DNA from: Nageia nagi
Taxonomy: Eukaryota; Pinophyta
Direction of reading: 5' to 3'
Length of the DNA stretch: 64,000 nt
Assembly (NCBI GenBank): GCA_050084985.1
Contig: JBITNC010000001.1
Coordinates: 124,248,001 to 124,312,000 of the forward strand
How positions within the stretch are numbered: the first letter of the stretch is position 1; every line of letters starts with the position of its first letter. Below are positions 48,507 to 59,689 of the stretch, in pieces. The translations under genes and the position numbers were made by a program. The notes under the pieces were generated by a model. It saw only the letters and a program-made list of their open reading frames with translations. It ran no database searches and had not been told where the DNA came from.

Positions 48507-48577
<71 letters not shown>
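48507..48577. repeat. (TA)n microsatellite
   Basis: About 70 bases of TA dinucleotides with one C interruption near 48,545. Confidence 0.97.
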
Positions 48578-48581
<4 letters not shown>

Positions 48582-48752
48582 AAAATTATTTCTGAATCCT
48601 CTAAGCTTTTGGGTGCACTACTCTATGTTTTCACATCATACCATTAAGTTCATTTTGTTCACAACTTCCATCATTGTAAAACTATTAAATGTCAAACATG
48701 ATGAACATACTAAACTACCAAGATATGCATACATATTATACATCCATCCACA

Positions 48753-48755
<3 letters not shown>

Positions 48756-48822
<67 letters not shown>
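48756..48822. repeat. (TA)n microsatellite, second tract
   Basis: About 66 bases of uninterrupted TA. Open frames overlapping it on both strands are artefacts of the repeat. Confidence 0.97.
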
Positions 48823-48826
<4 letters not shown>

Positions 48827-50280
48827 ACATATAAATAAAGGAGTAGTTTATGGGTAAAATATTCATATCCTATTTTGTCAAAATATCTCTCACAAATTTT
48901 TGAAACTTTGGATGATAAACAAACATAACCTTGATACATTATTAAGATATTATGAACTCAAACACTTTTACACATTATAAATCTTGAAACAATAAAATAT
49001 TTGATGTAACTTGAGGTTAATCTCAAGTGATGATTCATCCTCTTATTTTGCTTCATCTCAAACCCAAAAGATAGGATTGAAAAAAAAAAAAGATAGGAAG
49101 AAAAAAGGTACATGTAGCTAGTAATAAAATTAAAACAAAAAATAGAAGAAAGAAAATAAGACAAAAAGAAAAGGTATAATTCTTGGGTGATTACAGTATC
49201 CTCTATGGAGGCTATGAACACTTGACTAGCAATAGAGCAAGATTGTAATGGGATCTAGGGGTTAGTATTCACTAAGGCTATGAACGCCTTTCTAGAAGTG
49301 AGGTATACCTTATGAAGAGGTGACATGTCTAGTCTCTATGATGGACCTATGGATGTTTCACATAGATGAATCAACTTATATATTTTATTTTCTTGAAATA
49401 TCAAATTGATGAATTTCAAGAGAAAGAAATTAACACCATTGCACACACATGACTTCATAATAAACTTTGGTGTATCACAACTTTATTTTATATTATCCTT
49501 ATTATATGACATTGAAATGAAGAATTATTTGACAAAATGAATGTGAATACATTATTCATTATACTCCTTTATTATATTATACATTCACTCCATTTTATAA
49601 TATATATTATTATCTTTGTGGGTTGACTAGGTTGTTATGTTTGACATTCAAATAGTTATACCATATATTCATATGCACTTATACATATGTATACATCCAT
49701 AGCATTATACATTCATATATTTATCCATTTGTGTGTTCATACCATTCATACCATTTTACATACATATGTCATTCCATGTATGTAAATAACCAAGAAAAAT
49801 AGAAAATGATGATGTTTGATTCCATACTATTATAAATAAAATATGGTCTAAAATGTAACAAGTAATGATAATGATATAACAAATTAAATGATCACATCAT
49901 ATTAGAACCATTCATCCATCAAAATATTAGATATCATACAACATAATGTAATTCAACATCAATAATTTGTCATCATGAAATACAACATTAAAATTAAATG
50001 TAAACTCTAGAATCATCATTTATAAAATAACACATGAGAATACCAAAAAAATAACTTGTCAAACCATGACCATAAATAGGAGTATCCAAAATATCATCAT
50101 ATGCATATATATAAAAAATAATAATAGTCATAAGTATCCATCACCTAAGAATCCATGCCATCCCAATAATGATCATCATGATCCAAAAAATGAATACACT
50201 ATAACCATCCATCAACAAATATAAGTACACAAACCATTAGTATCATAAACTAATAATGAAATGACATAATAAGAAGTAAT
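48823..50280. other. AT-rich spacer of element E, nothing recognised
   Basis: No coding frame was recognised between the microsatellites and the antisense PMD gene. Short strings such as CATACATATG recur but no regular period was seen. Confidence 0.4.
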
Positions 50281-52070
50281 AATAATCAATCCTCTGGGGC
50301 ATCCTCATACTCATTGCCTCACCACCACCCTAACCACTAGTCTCACCAACCTCTTGACCATGTTAAATTGATGGGCTACTGATACTCCTCTATTATCTAG
50401 CAATCCTAATCTTTAAATAATCTAGACTAATATGAGATAAGAAATAAGTAGCACTCCTAATAGTAGATGTTGCAAATCTTCCTCTACTCGCTCTTACAAT
50501 AACATCCCCTTGAACCCCATTGTCTATAGGTGCTAGGACTATCTCTCCACACCAATTATGATACCCTAAACTTCTTCTACTACTATTGTAAAGATTGCAC
50601 CATAACCTATGCACTATCTCTCTCTTCCTTGTACCTCATCCTATCCACATCTGAATGTTAGAGTCACTAAAGCTAAGTATGCAAAGACTTATTTTCTAAT
50701 GAGACTAGTTAAGTAATGATCATGACTAACCAAGTAAAAACTTGAGCTCCTCAATCTCAACCAATAATGAGTTATGAGTTTAAATCTCTAGAGCTGGTAT
50801 ATCCTCTCTAAGACCTCCCTTGCTAGTAAAAACCACCTCAGCTATAATCTCCATCTCAAGAAGGTTCTCTATAGAAGCCTTACCAATAGCCTACTCTCCC
50901 TCTACACTAGGACCCACACTAGGATCCTCCACATGTTACCTCACCTAATGACCCTAGTCACCCTCATCAGTAACCTTAATATCAACTCACCATGAGGTAG
51001 AAAAAACATATGTAACCCTAACATTATCTTCATCAACCTCCTCATCTATAGTCTCTTCTATCTTAGGATTAGGATTTGAATATATTAAGGGCTCAAGACC
51101 CTCTACCTGAAGATTTCCCTCATGCTAATATCTAGTAGGCTCTATAGGAATATCATGCACCAACCCAAACTACCATCTTATATGATCAAACTAGAAGTAC
51201 TCTAAAAAATTGGTCCATAGAACATTGAGAACTCTTTCCTATTTATTGTCTACTAGCTCAAGCTCTAGCACATCCCATACTAGATATAGATGGTATAGGT
51301 GAAACCTAACATGGTCATAAATAAAATAACTCAATATGTCATACCAACATCATGATGAAATCCATTAGTGGTATGGATGTATGAATCCTCCCTCCATTGC
51401 ATAATCCCCATGGGATACTCGACATGAGAGGTAAAACTAGGAATAGGAAGTTTGTGAGGGCATGCCATGATTATATGCTCATATGCCCATTCCTGTAAAG
51501 TAATAGTAACTATCAATGAGATAATATGATCCTTAGAATAGAAGAATAACTCCTTGTAACTTTATGCCAACAAAGTTAGAGCCCAAGCAAATATGGTTCC
51601 ATGCTACATCATGTCCACTACCACTGGAGTAATGACCAAGGAAACCAACCATTATCAATATCATGTAATGCATAGCACTAGATACACCCCATCAAAAATA
51701 AGAATCTAATGATATCCTACTGATCATCATTCTAGTACTGAAGATACTTGATCTTGCCTAAGCTAATATCATACATGATAGTATTAACCTGATATACCCT
51801 ATATAAATAAGAGATGATGGGTCTAATATCATCTTGATCAATGATATGTTGTATTCTCTAATCTTGAATGGAAAATTTGTATATATGGTGTATTATCTCC
51901 ATGATAATAGTCATCTTCCCTATTAGGAGATAGAAATTCAATGTGGTAGAATCCCACCTCTTGATTAAAGTTACCACAAGAGGGTAATCCCAGTAAATGT
52001 GATCCATGTAGGGTCCAACATTGAAACCCAAAGGAATGTGTGACCCTCCTAAAGAATCATAGGGTAATGA
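50281..52070 (-). pseudogene. Antisense plant mobile domain (PMD) gene in element E, broken
   Basis: Read on the minus strand from about 52,018: VGPYMDHIYWDYPLVVTLIK, RWDSTTLNFYLLIGKMTI and MEIIHHIYKFSIQ follow the PMD pattern R-W-x-x-x-T-x-x-F-x-x-P-x-G-E-M-T-x-T-L-x-D. Then FFYSKDHIISL and LQEWAYEHIIMACPH (51,331-51,516) match the block LQxWxxEH/R. FDHIRW, a stop, and FGLVHDIPIEPTRY (about 51,140-51,200) match the conserved C-terminal block. An acidic tail runs to about 50,390. PMD genes occur in plants as host regulators of silencing (MAIN/MAIL type) and as captured passengers of transposons, including the antisense frame of Tat elements. At least four frameshifts and many stops. Confidence 0.7.
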
Positions 52071-52610
52071 ACCATTGGGTCAAACATAGCTCAAACCTAA
52101 AATACAACATTCACTAAGTTAAAAAAAAAGAACTTAACTCTAAGACCAAATGTCAATGACCCAATAACTACATCACCAATCATTGGTAAGCCAATAACTA
52201 CGTCACCAAGTCACCAATGTCTGCTTGATAAATTTTGATGATTCTAAAATCCTTTGGGCCTAGCTAGTAACTATGGTTGAGGCACCCAAAAAAGGGTAAA
52301 AATATGAAAAAAATGTACCAAAAAATAAAATCTAAACATCGATGATTTTAAGTTAGATGTCAATGATTTACATAGGACTTGGATGACTAGAACCAATCAT
52401 TGATGAGCCATAACTTTATGCAAAAAAAAAAAGGGAGAAGAGAGGATTAATGGATAAAAAACCTAAGCCCTCTTTGTGGCTTGTAATTAAAATCAAAACA
52501 ATAAAACACATCAAAAAATGAACAAGACCCCTACGCGTTAAAACAACCTAAGTCACATGTTTAAAGAAATTCAATTTCATGAATAGTTCAAATTGAAAAA
52601 AATTGAACAT
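52071..52610. other. Spacer with short local repeats
   Basis: CCAATAACTACATCACCAA at 52,160 and CCAATAACTACGTCACCAA at 52,191 are a local duplication. Strings like AGATGTCAATGATTTA near 52,354 echo the start of the LTR of element E (GGCTAGACGTCAATGTC). No gene is seen. Confidence 0.5.
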
Positions 52611-53365
52611 GATTAACAAATGTGATATGAACTTCTACATAAGATCATCATGTACCCTACTTGATATGATGGAATCCAATAAAATTAAACCAATTGTATA
52701 CTCAAAATCCATAATCTATATCATACTAGATTTAATATACATGGCTAACATAGTATCATCATGTACCTACCACAAATAGGATACATAGTATTGATATATA
52801 CATGAGCAGCATTTTGGTGTAAATATATACATAAGACCCATAATTTATGGCATACTAGCTTTGGCATATATGGTTTACATAGTGTCATCATGTACCTACC
52901 ATAAAAAGTGCATAGTATTGAGATATATATGTGCATTATTTTAGTTTACACCACAATGGTTTACAAAATATGACCAAATGTAAAAGTGATTAGAACATGA
53001 GTTGATCATGATTTGACTAATCAAATTTGACTTATTCATAGAGACTAGGCAAACTTTAAACATTGACTAGGCATCAACACAAGTTAGGAAAATTAAAAAA
53101 AAAAAACCCACCCTAAAAAAAACAAAACATAAAAAAGAAAAAATATATAAAATCATAAATTGAAAAATGACCAACAAAAAATAAAATATATAAAATTTTA
53201 AGTCCTTCCTTATAGTTTAGGTTTAGCTTAGGTTTATATCAAAAAATATAAAAAATATATAAACCTTTCTTCTAGCATAAGAATCTGGATAAAAAACATG
53301 TACCTTGGATCCCTTGTGAGCTTACATCAAGAAAACTATCATTAATGCCTCACACCTAAATAATA

Positions 53366-53441
<76 letters not shown>

Positions 53442-53985
53442 ACACATGAAAAATCCTAAAAATTGGAAAATATGTTAAAGAAAAAATGAAACAAGTCTTT
53501 TACTTATTGATTTGACTAAGGTTAAGTGTTTTGGAAAAACTAATACCTATGAGTAATTTCAAACATGAAAAATGAACTTTCTTTTGACAGACAAAAGGAC
53601 AATGAGTTTTGATATGATTAAAAATATTATATGAAATTTTATGTAAGATCATCATATAACCTAATTGCTAAGACGAAAAGTAGAATGATCAAAATAATTA
53701 CATTTGCAAGGCAACTTCTTTATCATATGCTAACTTTGGTATACATATATGACACAGATGCTCGCCAAGTACCTACCACAAACAACATAAAGTATAATGA
53801 TACCAACAAGTTTCACTTTTATAATACAACCACACTACTTTCAAAACAAGTCAAATGTAAAACATCAAAAAATAAATTTAATCATAATTAGATCAATTGA
53901 ATTTGGCTTATTCATAGAGAATAGGTTAATCCAAAATAATTAACTAAGATAAAAAACATAAGTTGAGAAACTTAAAAGCATCCAC
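52611..53985 (+). repeat. Variable tandem repeats in the 3' untranslated region of element E
   Basis: A unit of about 135 bases occurs at about 52,700-52,815 and 52,835-52,945, with blocks CATACTAG.TTT, CATCATGTACCTACCA and GCATAGTATTGA. A third, more diverged version lies at about 53,720-53,800 (TACCTACCACAAACA). Flanking text (GACTTATTCATAGAGACTAG at 53,029 and GGCTTATTCATAGAGAATAG at 53,904) repeats as well, implying a larger unit of about 0.9 kb. Tat elements are known for such 3' repeats. Confidence 0.65.
53369..53440. repeat. (AC)n microsatellite
   Basis: About 36 uninterrupted AC units inside the repeat-rich 3' part of element E. Confidence 0.97.
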
Positions 53986-54065
53986 CTTTAGAAAGGTACA
54001 TTTTGAATTAAAGTAAATACTAAAATTTTACTATAGTTTTCCAAACACTAGCATCTAACTCCAAT

Positions 54066-54796
54066 TATCAATGACTTAGGCTAGATGTCAAACTCTAATA
54101 CCTAAACACTAGTGACTTTGTAATTGGTAAAAGAAAAATAAAAATGGTAATTCTTGAAGCATCTTGGGAAGAAATCAAGGGATAACAGATGACTAATCAT
54201 CCATCTCATGCATCCCCATTTTGGATCACAACCATGACAAAGTTTGATAGGCTTTTCTATTTGGATTTTTATCTCAAAATTGGAAACTTTACCTATTTTT
54301 AAAATCTATAAATAAAGCCTTCTATCATGATGCAAAGGGACACAGTTTGAATGCAAAGTTACTCTAATGAAATAGTTTTAAGTTTTATTGAATTAGATGT
54401 ATTATTGTTCTACATTCTATATGCTTTCTTATGTTCATTTTATATTTATTTTATGATATAAATAGGTATATTTGATGTCTTTTCTATTCACATGCGTGTA
54501 GTGTCCATAGGTGCAGAGTAGCTAAATTGATTAGAGCAAGTCTTAAGGAGTTGAAGAGAATAGTGAGATCCAGATTCTTTTGTAGGTTTCACAAGATAGT
54601 ATTTGAAGCTTGAAAACATTGAAAATAGGCCTATAAAGGCCTAAATATTCTTTTATAAAAAGATCTTTTAGAAGGAAATGAATTGAAATAGATTTTTCAT
54701 TATATCATTTGAGGTCTACTCAAGAGTAATAAAGAAAATTTTTATTATGACATGTCTTTTCTTATTTTCTAACATAGTTACTTTTTGAGTATGACA
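54066..54796 (+). repeat. Element E 3' LTR
   Basis: It matches 35,821-36,553. Its first bases are TATCAATGAC where the 5' LTR has TGTAGATGAC, so the terminal TG has mutated. It ends GAGTATGACA. No clear purine tract precedes it, which is unusual and may reflect decay or later insertion. Confidence 0.9.
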
Positions 54797-54801
54797 CTTA
54801 T

Positions 54802-54879
54802 ACCATTCAAGTGTTTAATTTAAATAAAAAAATAGGTCTAAAATTTTAAGGTTTCATGAATTCAAGAATAGGTGAAGCA
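54802..54879 (+). repeat. Element D 3' LTR, right end
   Basis: CAAGTGTTTAATTTAAATAA to GAATAGGTGAAGCA matches the last ~85 bases of the 5' LTR of element D (to 28,424). It shows that the LTR of D continues beyond the insertion of element E. Confidence 0.85.
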
Positions 54880-55462
54880 TTATAGGTGATCTTGATATAA
54901 GCAAATGACCCTAAAACATGGATGTTGGGTATGAGAGCATCCCAAGAGCCCATGTTGGCTACCTAAGCATATGGATCAATGGTGTTGATCACAAGGCACT
55001 CTATAAATACCCCCTTTTGGATGTTGGCTTTTCTAGGACCTTGAATATTATTACACTTATCCCAAGGCTTCCCTTCTTGGTTATTACATACATGAGCACA
55101 TGGATCACACTCTCCATCATTGAATCATCCCAATGCAATATTATAATATGATCATCATCACCTATAAAAATACAAATCATATTAATTATGAGATATGCTA
55201 AATTTTATTATAAACCCTTTTACTCCATATTCAATGGAGGCTCTATCTTTGTCACTTGGGAAGCCTGCATTTGAGGTATCAAAAGGAAAGGAGATTACCT
55301 TTGAACTTACACTAACCATCTAGAGAGGAACATTGATAGTTATATTATAGTTACTATAGAGGATACTTGGTCTTGTCTCACTAATTCTAGGATTGTTAAG
55401 GCCTTGTAGCCATCCAAAATAACCCTATAAGAGATAGTCTTGGTACAAACTCCATAGGTTAG
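54880..55462. other. Spacer between elements D and F
   Basis: It holds an open frame at 54,918-55,151 (77 codons; ESIPRAHVGYLSIWINGVDH) and another coding-like start at 55,233 (MEALSLSLGKPAFEVSKGKE). I recognise neither. They could be residue of an older element. Confidence 0.3.
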
Positions 55463-56185
55463 TGATCCATAATCACCATATGCTTATAGCATACTTAGAT
55501 CCTCACTTAAAAATTCAAACAAAAATACATTAACCATTATGAGATCATAAAAATTGCATATCAAATTTGAAAATTTCATAATGTAAATCACAAACTAGAA
55601 ATCTCAAACACAAAACAAGATCAAAATAATGATTTACCCTGGTTCATCTAATGTGGACTAATCTAGCATGGAATTAGAGCCTTATCTTCTCATTATCTAT
55701 GGACATTACAATATTACATGTATAGAGAAATAAAATCAACATAATGGCAATACAATCTCCTACAATTACTATAATCTCCTAACGTAACAAGAAAATAATC
55801 TCAAAACTATAGAACTCTAGAATGACTCTTCATTTTCCTTCAAATCCTACAATCTTAAAATCCTAAATTCTATAAATTCTCCTCTTACAAATAAGAGAGT
55901 AGCAAGCCCCTTAAATAAGCTTAGAAATGACTTGGAAACATCAGATATAGGCATTTAATCATCTCATCTTCCCAACATGTCAATTTTTTTCAACTTCCCT
56001 AGCTAACTCATAAAGGTGCACATCATTAATGACCTAAAATTAGCAATTTACATGTCATTAGTAGCCTAAAATTGGACACCAAACAACTTCATATTTTAGT
56101 GTTTGATCTATCTCTAGGAACATATACCATTGGAATGAGTATTTCTCTTGTAAAGATAATTTGACATGATCCAATTCAGATCACA
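55463..56185 (-). repeat. Element F LTR 1 (3' LTR of the full copy)
   Basis: On the minus strand it begins TGTGATCTGAATTGGATCAT and ends GGATCA. It matches 60,795-61,695 apart from a tandem insert in the latter. A minus-strand purine tract (AATGTTTCTCCATTAAGGAGG) precedes it. Confidence 0.85.
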
Positions 56186-57560
56186 CCTCCTTAATGGAGA
56201 AACATTTGGTCCCACAACTACATAGATGAGGATACAACTCCCCATCTCTAGACTTGTCCATCCACTTGGTTTTATTAGGATTCTATCTTTTTAATCCAAC
56301 CAACCATAGCTCTATCTCACCTCTTCTTGTAGCTTGAACCTTTGTTTGTAATATGGAATCCTCCTTGAGGTCATCCATAGTATTATGAGCTAAGTCATCA
56401 AAAGATGGAAAAATTTGATCTAAACTTGCTTCATCTTTAGTCAACATAGATGGATCATAAAATTTCAAATGATTAACATTCACAACTAAATAAATGTTCA
56501 TATATGCCAAAATATCCAATCTAAAAGCATTCTCACTTGCTCCATAATCTCAAATGGCCCATACCTTATAGGTTTTAACTTCTTGGTTGTTCCTTGCAAC
56601 CTTTGCTTACTAAGATGCACACAAACATTGTCTCCCATGTGAAACCTATGGTCAACTCTATATTTTTTATGTCTCATCTTGTAAGTGAATCTTCTTCATC
56701 CTTTTTCTTCTCAAACACACAATCAAAAGGTGAAGGTGGTAAATAACCAAAACAAGTCTCAAAAGGACTCTTATGAATGGAATAATGAATTTTCCAATTG
56801 TATGCATGTTGGATGTATTGAATATGTTCATCCCAATACTTAGGATGTTTTCCACAATAAACCCTCAAGAGTTTAACCACTTTCCTATTCACCACCTTAG
56901 GTTGTCCATCCATTTGAGAATGAAAGGCAGTACTCCTCTTCAATCTTGTATCCATATTTTCTCACAAAAATGTCCAAAACTTGCCCAAATATCTACTATC
57001 TCTATTTGAAACAATGGAATTAGGCAATCCAAAATTATCCCAAACATGAGAAAAGAATAAATTTGCAACATCTTATCCTATTATATTTATTTTTCATGGA
57101 ATCAAAATGCACATCTTGCTAAGTGTATCCACACAAAAAAAATTATCATGAACCTTCTTAGTCATAGGTAATCCTTCCACAAAATCCATTAAGATACACT
57201 CCCATGGAAGTGAAGGTACTAGAAGTGGATGATACACACCCAATTTCCTATTAATTGGCTTACTAGTGCAACATAAAGAATACCCCCTTATGTACTTGGC
57301 AACTTGATCTTACATATTTGGCTAACATACATACCTTTGCAAATTGCATAATGTATTTCTAACCCCAAAATGTCTTGCAATGGTTGAAGTATGTGCTTCT
57401 CTAATCAATCCAATCCTTTCACCCATAGGTACATATAATGCATTAAAATGGTAAAGAATTTCATTTTGCAAATGAAATTTATCCAAACCCTCATACTTGG
57501 ACCTAGATGAAGATTACTACTCATACACCTCTTCAATATTTAGATCCTACACATGTACCT
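56186..57560 (-). pseudogene. Element F integrase with C-terminal chromodomain-like tail, full copy
   Basis: Reading down the minus strand: HFNALYVPMGERIGLIREAH, TSTIARHFGV, YIRGYSLCC (zinc-binding end); ILMDFVEGLPMTKKVHDN with the first Asp; LPNSIVSNRDSRYLGKFW, where the family has S-D-R-D, so the second Asp is Asn; MDGQPKVVNRKVVKLLRVYC, where the Glu is Lys. HAYNWKIHYSIHKSPFETCF and KRLKPIRYGPFEIM-like blocks follow. Between EDSL and the MRHKKYRVDHRF block about 90 bases present in the second copy are deleted. The tail ILQTKVQATRRGEIELWLVG resembles the chromodomain-like end of this family. Dead by active-site and frame damage. Confidence 0.8.
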
Positions 57561-57639
57561 TTGAAAATTACTCAAACAAAAAAGGAAGAAATTTTAGCAT
57601 TGAGAGGGAACTCATTGGTACTTGTTTGCATGCTACTAA

Positions 57640-58125
57640 TGGCCTATAATTAGTACTTCATGTCATTGATGGTGTGGAATCTATATTTAGTGGAGGCCTA
57701 GGAAGTAAGTTAGTAACCTTATTCTATGTTCCTTTCTTATAGTTAATCACTAGATGAAATTATTGTAGAAAACCCATCCATCTATAGTGTCTATTTTGTT
57801 ACATTTTTGATTGAATTTGTAAATACTTTAATGGTTTATGATCAATATGAATGATTATTTATTTTCCCATTAAGTAAATCTTCCACTTTTTAATAGCTTG
57901 AACCAGTGCATACATTTCCTTATCATAAGTAGGATAATTCAAAATAGCCCTACTAAATTTCTTAGAATGATAGCAAATTGGTTTACCTTCTTGTAAATAA
58001 ATGGTTCCCATGTCATAGTCACTTGCATCAGTCTCCACTTCAAATGGCTTCTACAAATTAGGAAGTGCTAGCATAGGTGCACTAAGAATCTTTTGCTTCA
58101 AAGTATCAAAAGATGTTTGTTGTTG
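57640..58125 (-). pseudogene. Element F RNase H
   Basis: Blocks KPFEVETDASDYDMGTIYLQ, ICYHSKKFSRAILNYPTYDK, EMYALVQAIKKWKIYLMGK and IIIHIDHKPLKYLQIQSK hold the Asp-Glu-Asp acidic residues in TDASD, KEMYALV and HIDHKPL. Few stops occur over the domain. Of the native Ty3 RNase H copies in the window it is the best preserved at the active site. Confidence 0.8.
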
Positions 58126-58990
58126 TTTTCCCATTATAAAATTTTCCTCTTACCAGTTACATCATGTAAAGGTAAAACAATATGAGAAACATCAATAATA
58201 AACTTTCTCAAATATTGGATAACACCTAAGAAATTCCTCGCTTTAGTTACATTAGATGGCCTTAGTCAATCTACTATAGCACTTACTTTACTAGGATCTA
58301 TCTTAAGTTGTCCATGACTAATAACATAGCCCAAATACACCAAAGACTCTTTTCCAAACTGACATTTTGAATATTTCAACAACATCTTCGTATGAAAAGT
58401 TTGAAATAGTTATCTAATATGTACAATATGTTCATTCCAAGTAGAAATATACATAAAAATATCATCCAAATATACAATAACAAAAAAATCAATAAATGGA
58501 TGAAGTACATCATTCATTACCCTCATAAAAGTGGCTAGTATATTGCACAAACTAAATGGAAAAACAAGCCACTCAAATAGGTCCTATCTTATCTTTAAAT
58601 TAGTCTTCCAAATGTCCTTCTTCTTGATTTTAACTTGGTGATATCCACTTCTCAAGTTCAATTTTGTGAAGAATCTTGCCCCTTGCAACTAATCAAAAAG
58701 ATCATCTATCCTAGGTAAATGATAGCAATTTTTTATAGTTATTTATTTAAGTGCTCTATATTCAATGCACATTCTTCAAGTTTGATTCTTCTTGGTAAAT
58801 TAAACAACAGGTGATCCATATGGATATGTACTTGGTCTAATCACACCTTGATAAACCAACTCATGAATCTACCTCCTTATCTCCCCTTGCTCCAAAATTG
58901 ATTATTGATACAAAGCTATGTTGGGCATTGAGGCATTAGGTAACAACTAAATATCATATTATATATCTCACATAGGAGGTAATCCTTATG
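58126..58990 (-). pseudogene. pol: Element F reverse transcriptase, broken
   Basis: Blocks on the minus strand: IHELVYQGVIRPSTYPYGSP, VVY, CALNIEHLNK, IDDLF-like remnants, then FFVIVYLDDIFMY near 58,463-58,495 with both catalytic Asp, HIVHIR, KMLLKYSKCQFGKESLVYLG, YVISHGQLKIDPSKVSAIVD and RNFLGVIQYLRKFI. Stops and at least three frameshifts break it. It follows protease and precedes RNase H, the normal order. Confidence 0.8.
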
Positions 58991-59149
58991 GTTCTACAAA
59001 TAAATCAATAAACTCTAGAACTATTCCTCTCTATTGGAGACCATGGATGGCCTAGAGTTAGTATTACATGTCATTGATAGTTTGAGATTCACCTCACTAG
59101 AGGCTCCTATTTTCATCATGATCATAACAAACTTTTTAGAAGCATTCAC

Positions 59150-59570
59150 AAGATGTTTTACCTAACTAGAAATGACTAAGGGTAGCTTTTTTCTACTTTT
59201 ATGTGCATTAGCTAGAAACACCTTTTCATCTTTCACCAATTGTAATTTGTTCAATCTTTCATAATATATAAGATATCTATTCCACATATAAGGGTTACTA
59301 AGAATAACACCATAAATATATAAAGGAACAACATCAACCATAACTTCATCAATGTACTTTGTACCAATAGCAAATTTCAACTTACATTGCTTAGTGACTT
59401 ATAAACTAGCATTGCGATGCACCCAACCCAAAGGATATGGATTTGGATGGTTAAAAGTTTTCAATCCTAAATTACTCACCATAGTATTTGAAATGAAATT
59501 TTCTTGAGAAATTGGATCAACAATTCAATCTACTTTAATTTTTTTGATTTGAATTTTGAGGTGGAATAAT
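59150..59570 (-). pseudogene. Element F protease
   Basis: The loop before the domain is FSQENFISNTMVSNLGLKTF, matching S-Q-x-N-L-I-S of the family, but the D-P/T-G-S catalytic loop just upstream has been lost to a stop-containing frame (VDPIS). The open piece 59,162-59,380 reads LKFAIGTKYIDEVMVDVVPL, YIYGVILSNPYMWNRYLIYY and KLQLVKDEKVFLA, the second half of the domain (family V-I-L-G-x-P-Y-L-W-D-R). Inactive. Confidence 0.75.
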
Positions 59571-59689
59571 TGAATTCTTTGTTCTTTAATGTCTTGAGTT
59601 CTTCAACCTTTTGAATGGTTAAACAATTTATTTCTTCATCAACATCTAAACTTCCCTCAATATCATCACATATAATAACCATAACATTA

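Larger units (their letters stand above)
35821..54796 (+). mobile_element. Element E: ~19 kb Tat-lineage Ty3 element with accessory genes
   Basis: Two LTRs of 733 and 731 bp enclose a 17.5 kb interior. The 5 bp flanks CTAAT (35,816-35,820) and CTTAT (54,797-54,801) differ at one base and look like the target duplication. The element sits inside the 3' LTR of element D. Order: primer site for tRNA-Asn, 1.65 kb leader, gag, protease, G-patch, RT, RNase H, archaeal RNase H, integrase, two sense accessory frames, antisense PMD gene, tandem repeats, 3' LTR. Dual RNase H in this order is diagnostic of Tat. Confidence 0.9.
23465..54879 (+). mobile_element. Element D: chromovirus with very long LTRs, interrupted by element E
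   Basis: Two LTRs starting TGTAATGAC (23,465 and 33,150) and ending GAATAGGTGAA-CA (28,424 and 54,879) enclose gag, protease, RT, RNase H, integrase and chromodomain on the + strand. The 3' LTR is split by element E at 35,820. The sequences outside the two LTR ends (CATGA and TTATA) do not match, so the target duplication is lost or an end is rearranged. Confidence 0.8.

Noticed and set aside
48613-48939. Open frames on both strands of 67-76 codons around the TA repeats
   Set aside because: They are mostly alternating Ile-Tyr translated from (TA)n and carry no other signal.
52611-53985. CRISPR-like array
   Set aside because: The repeats are long, diverged and without regular unique spacers, in a plant retrotransposon context.
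54918-55151. Small host gene of 77 codons
   Set aside because: No recognisable domain, no supporting splice or promoter signal, and it lies between two retroelements; kept only as part of a spacer.
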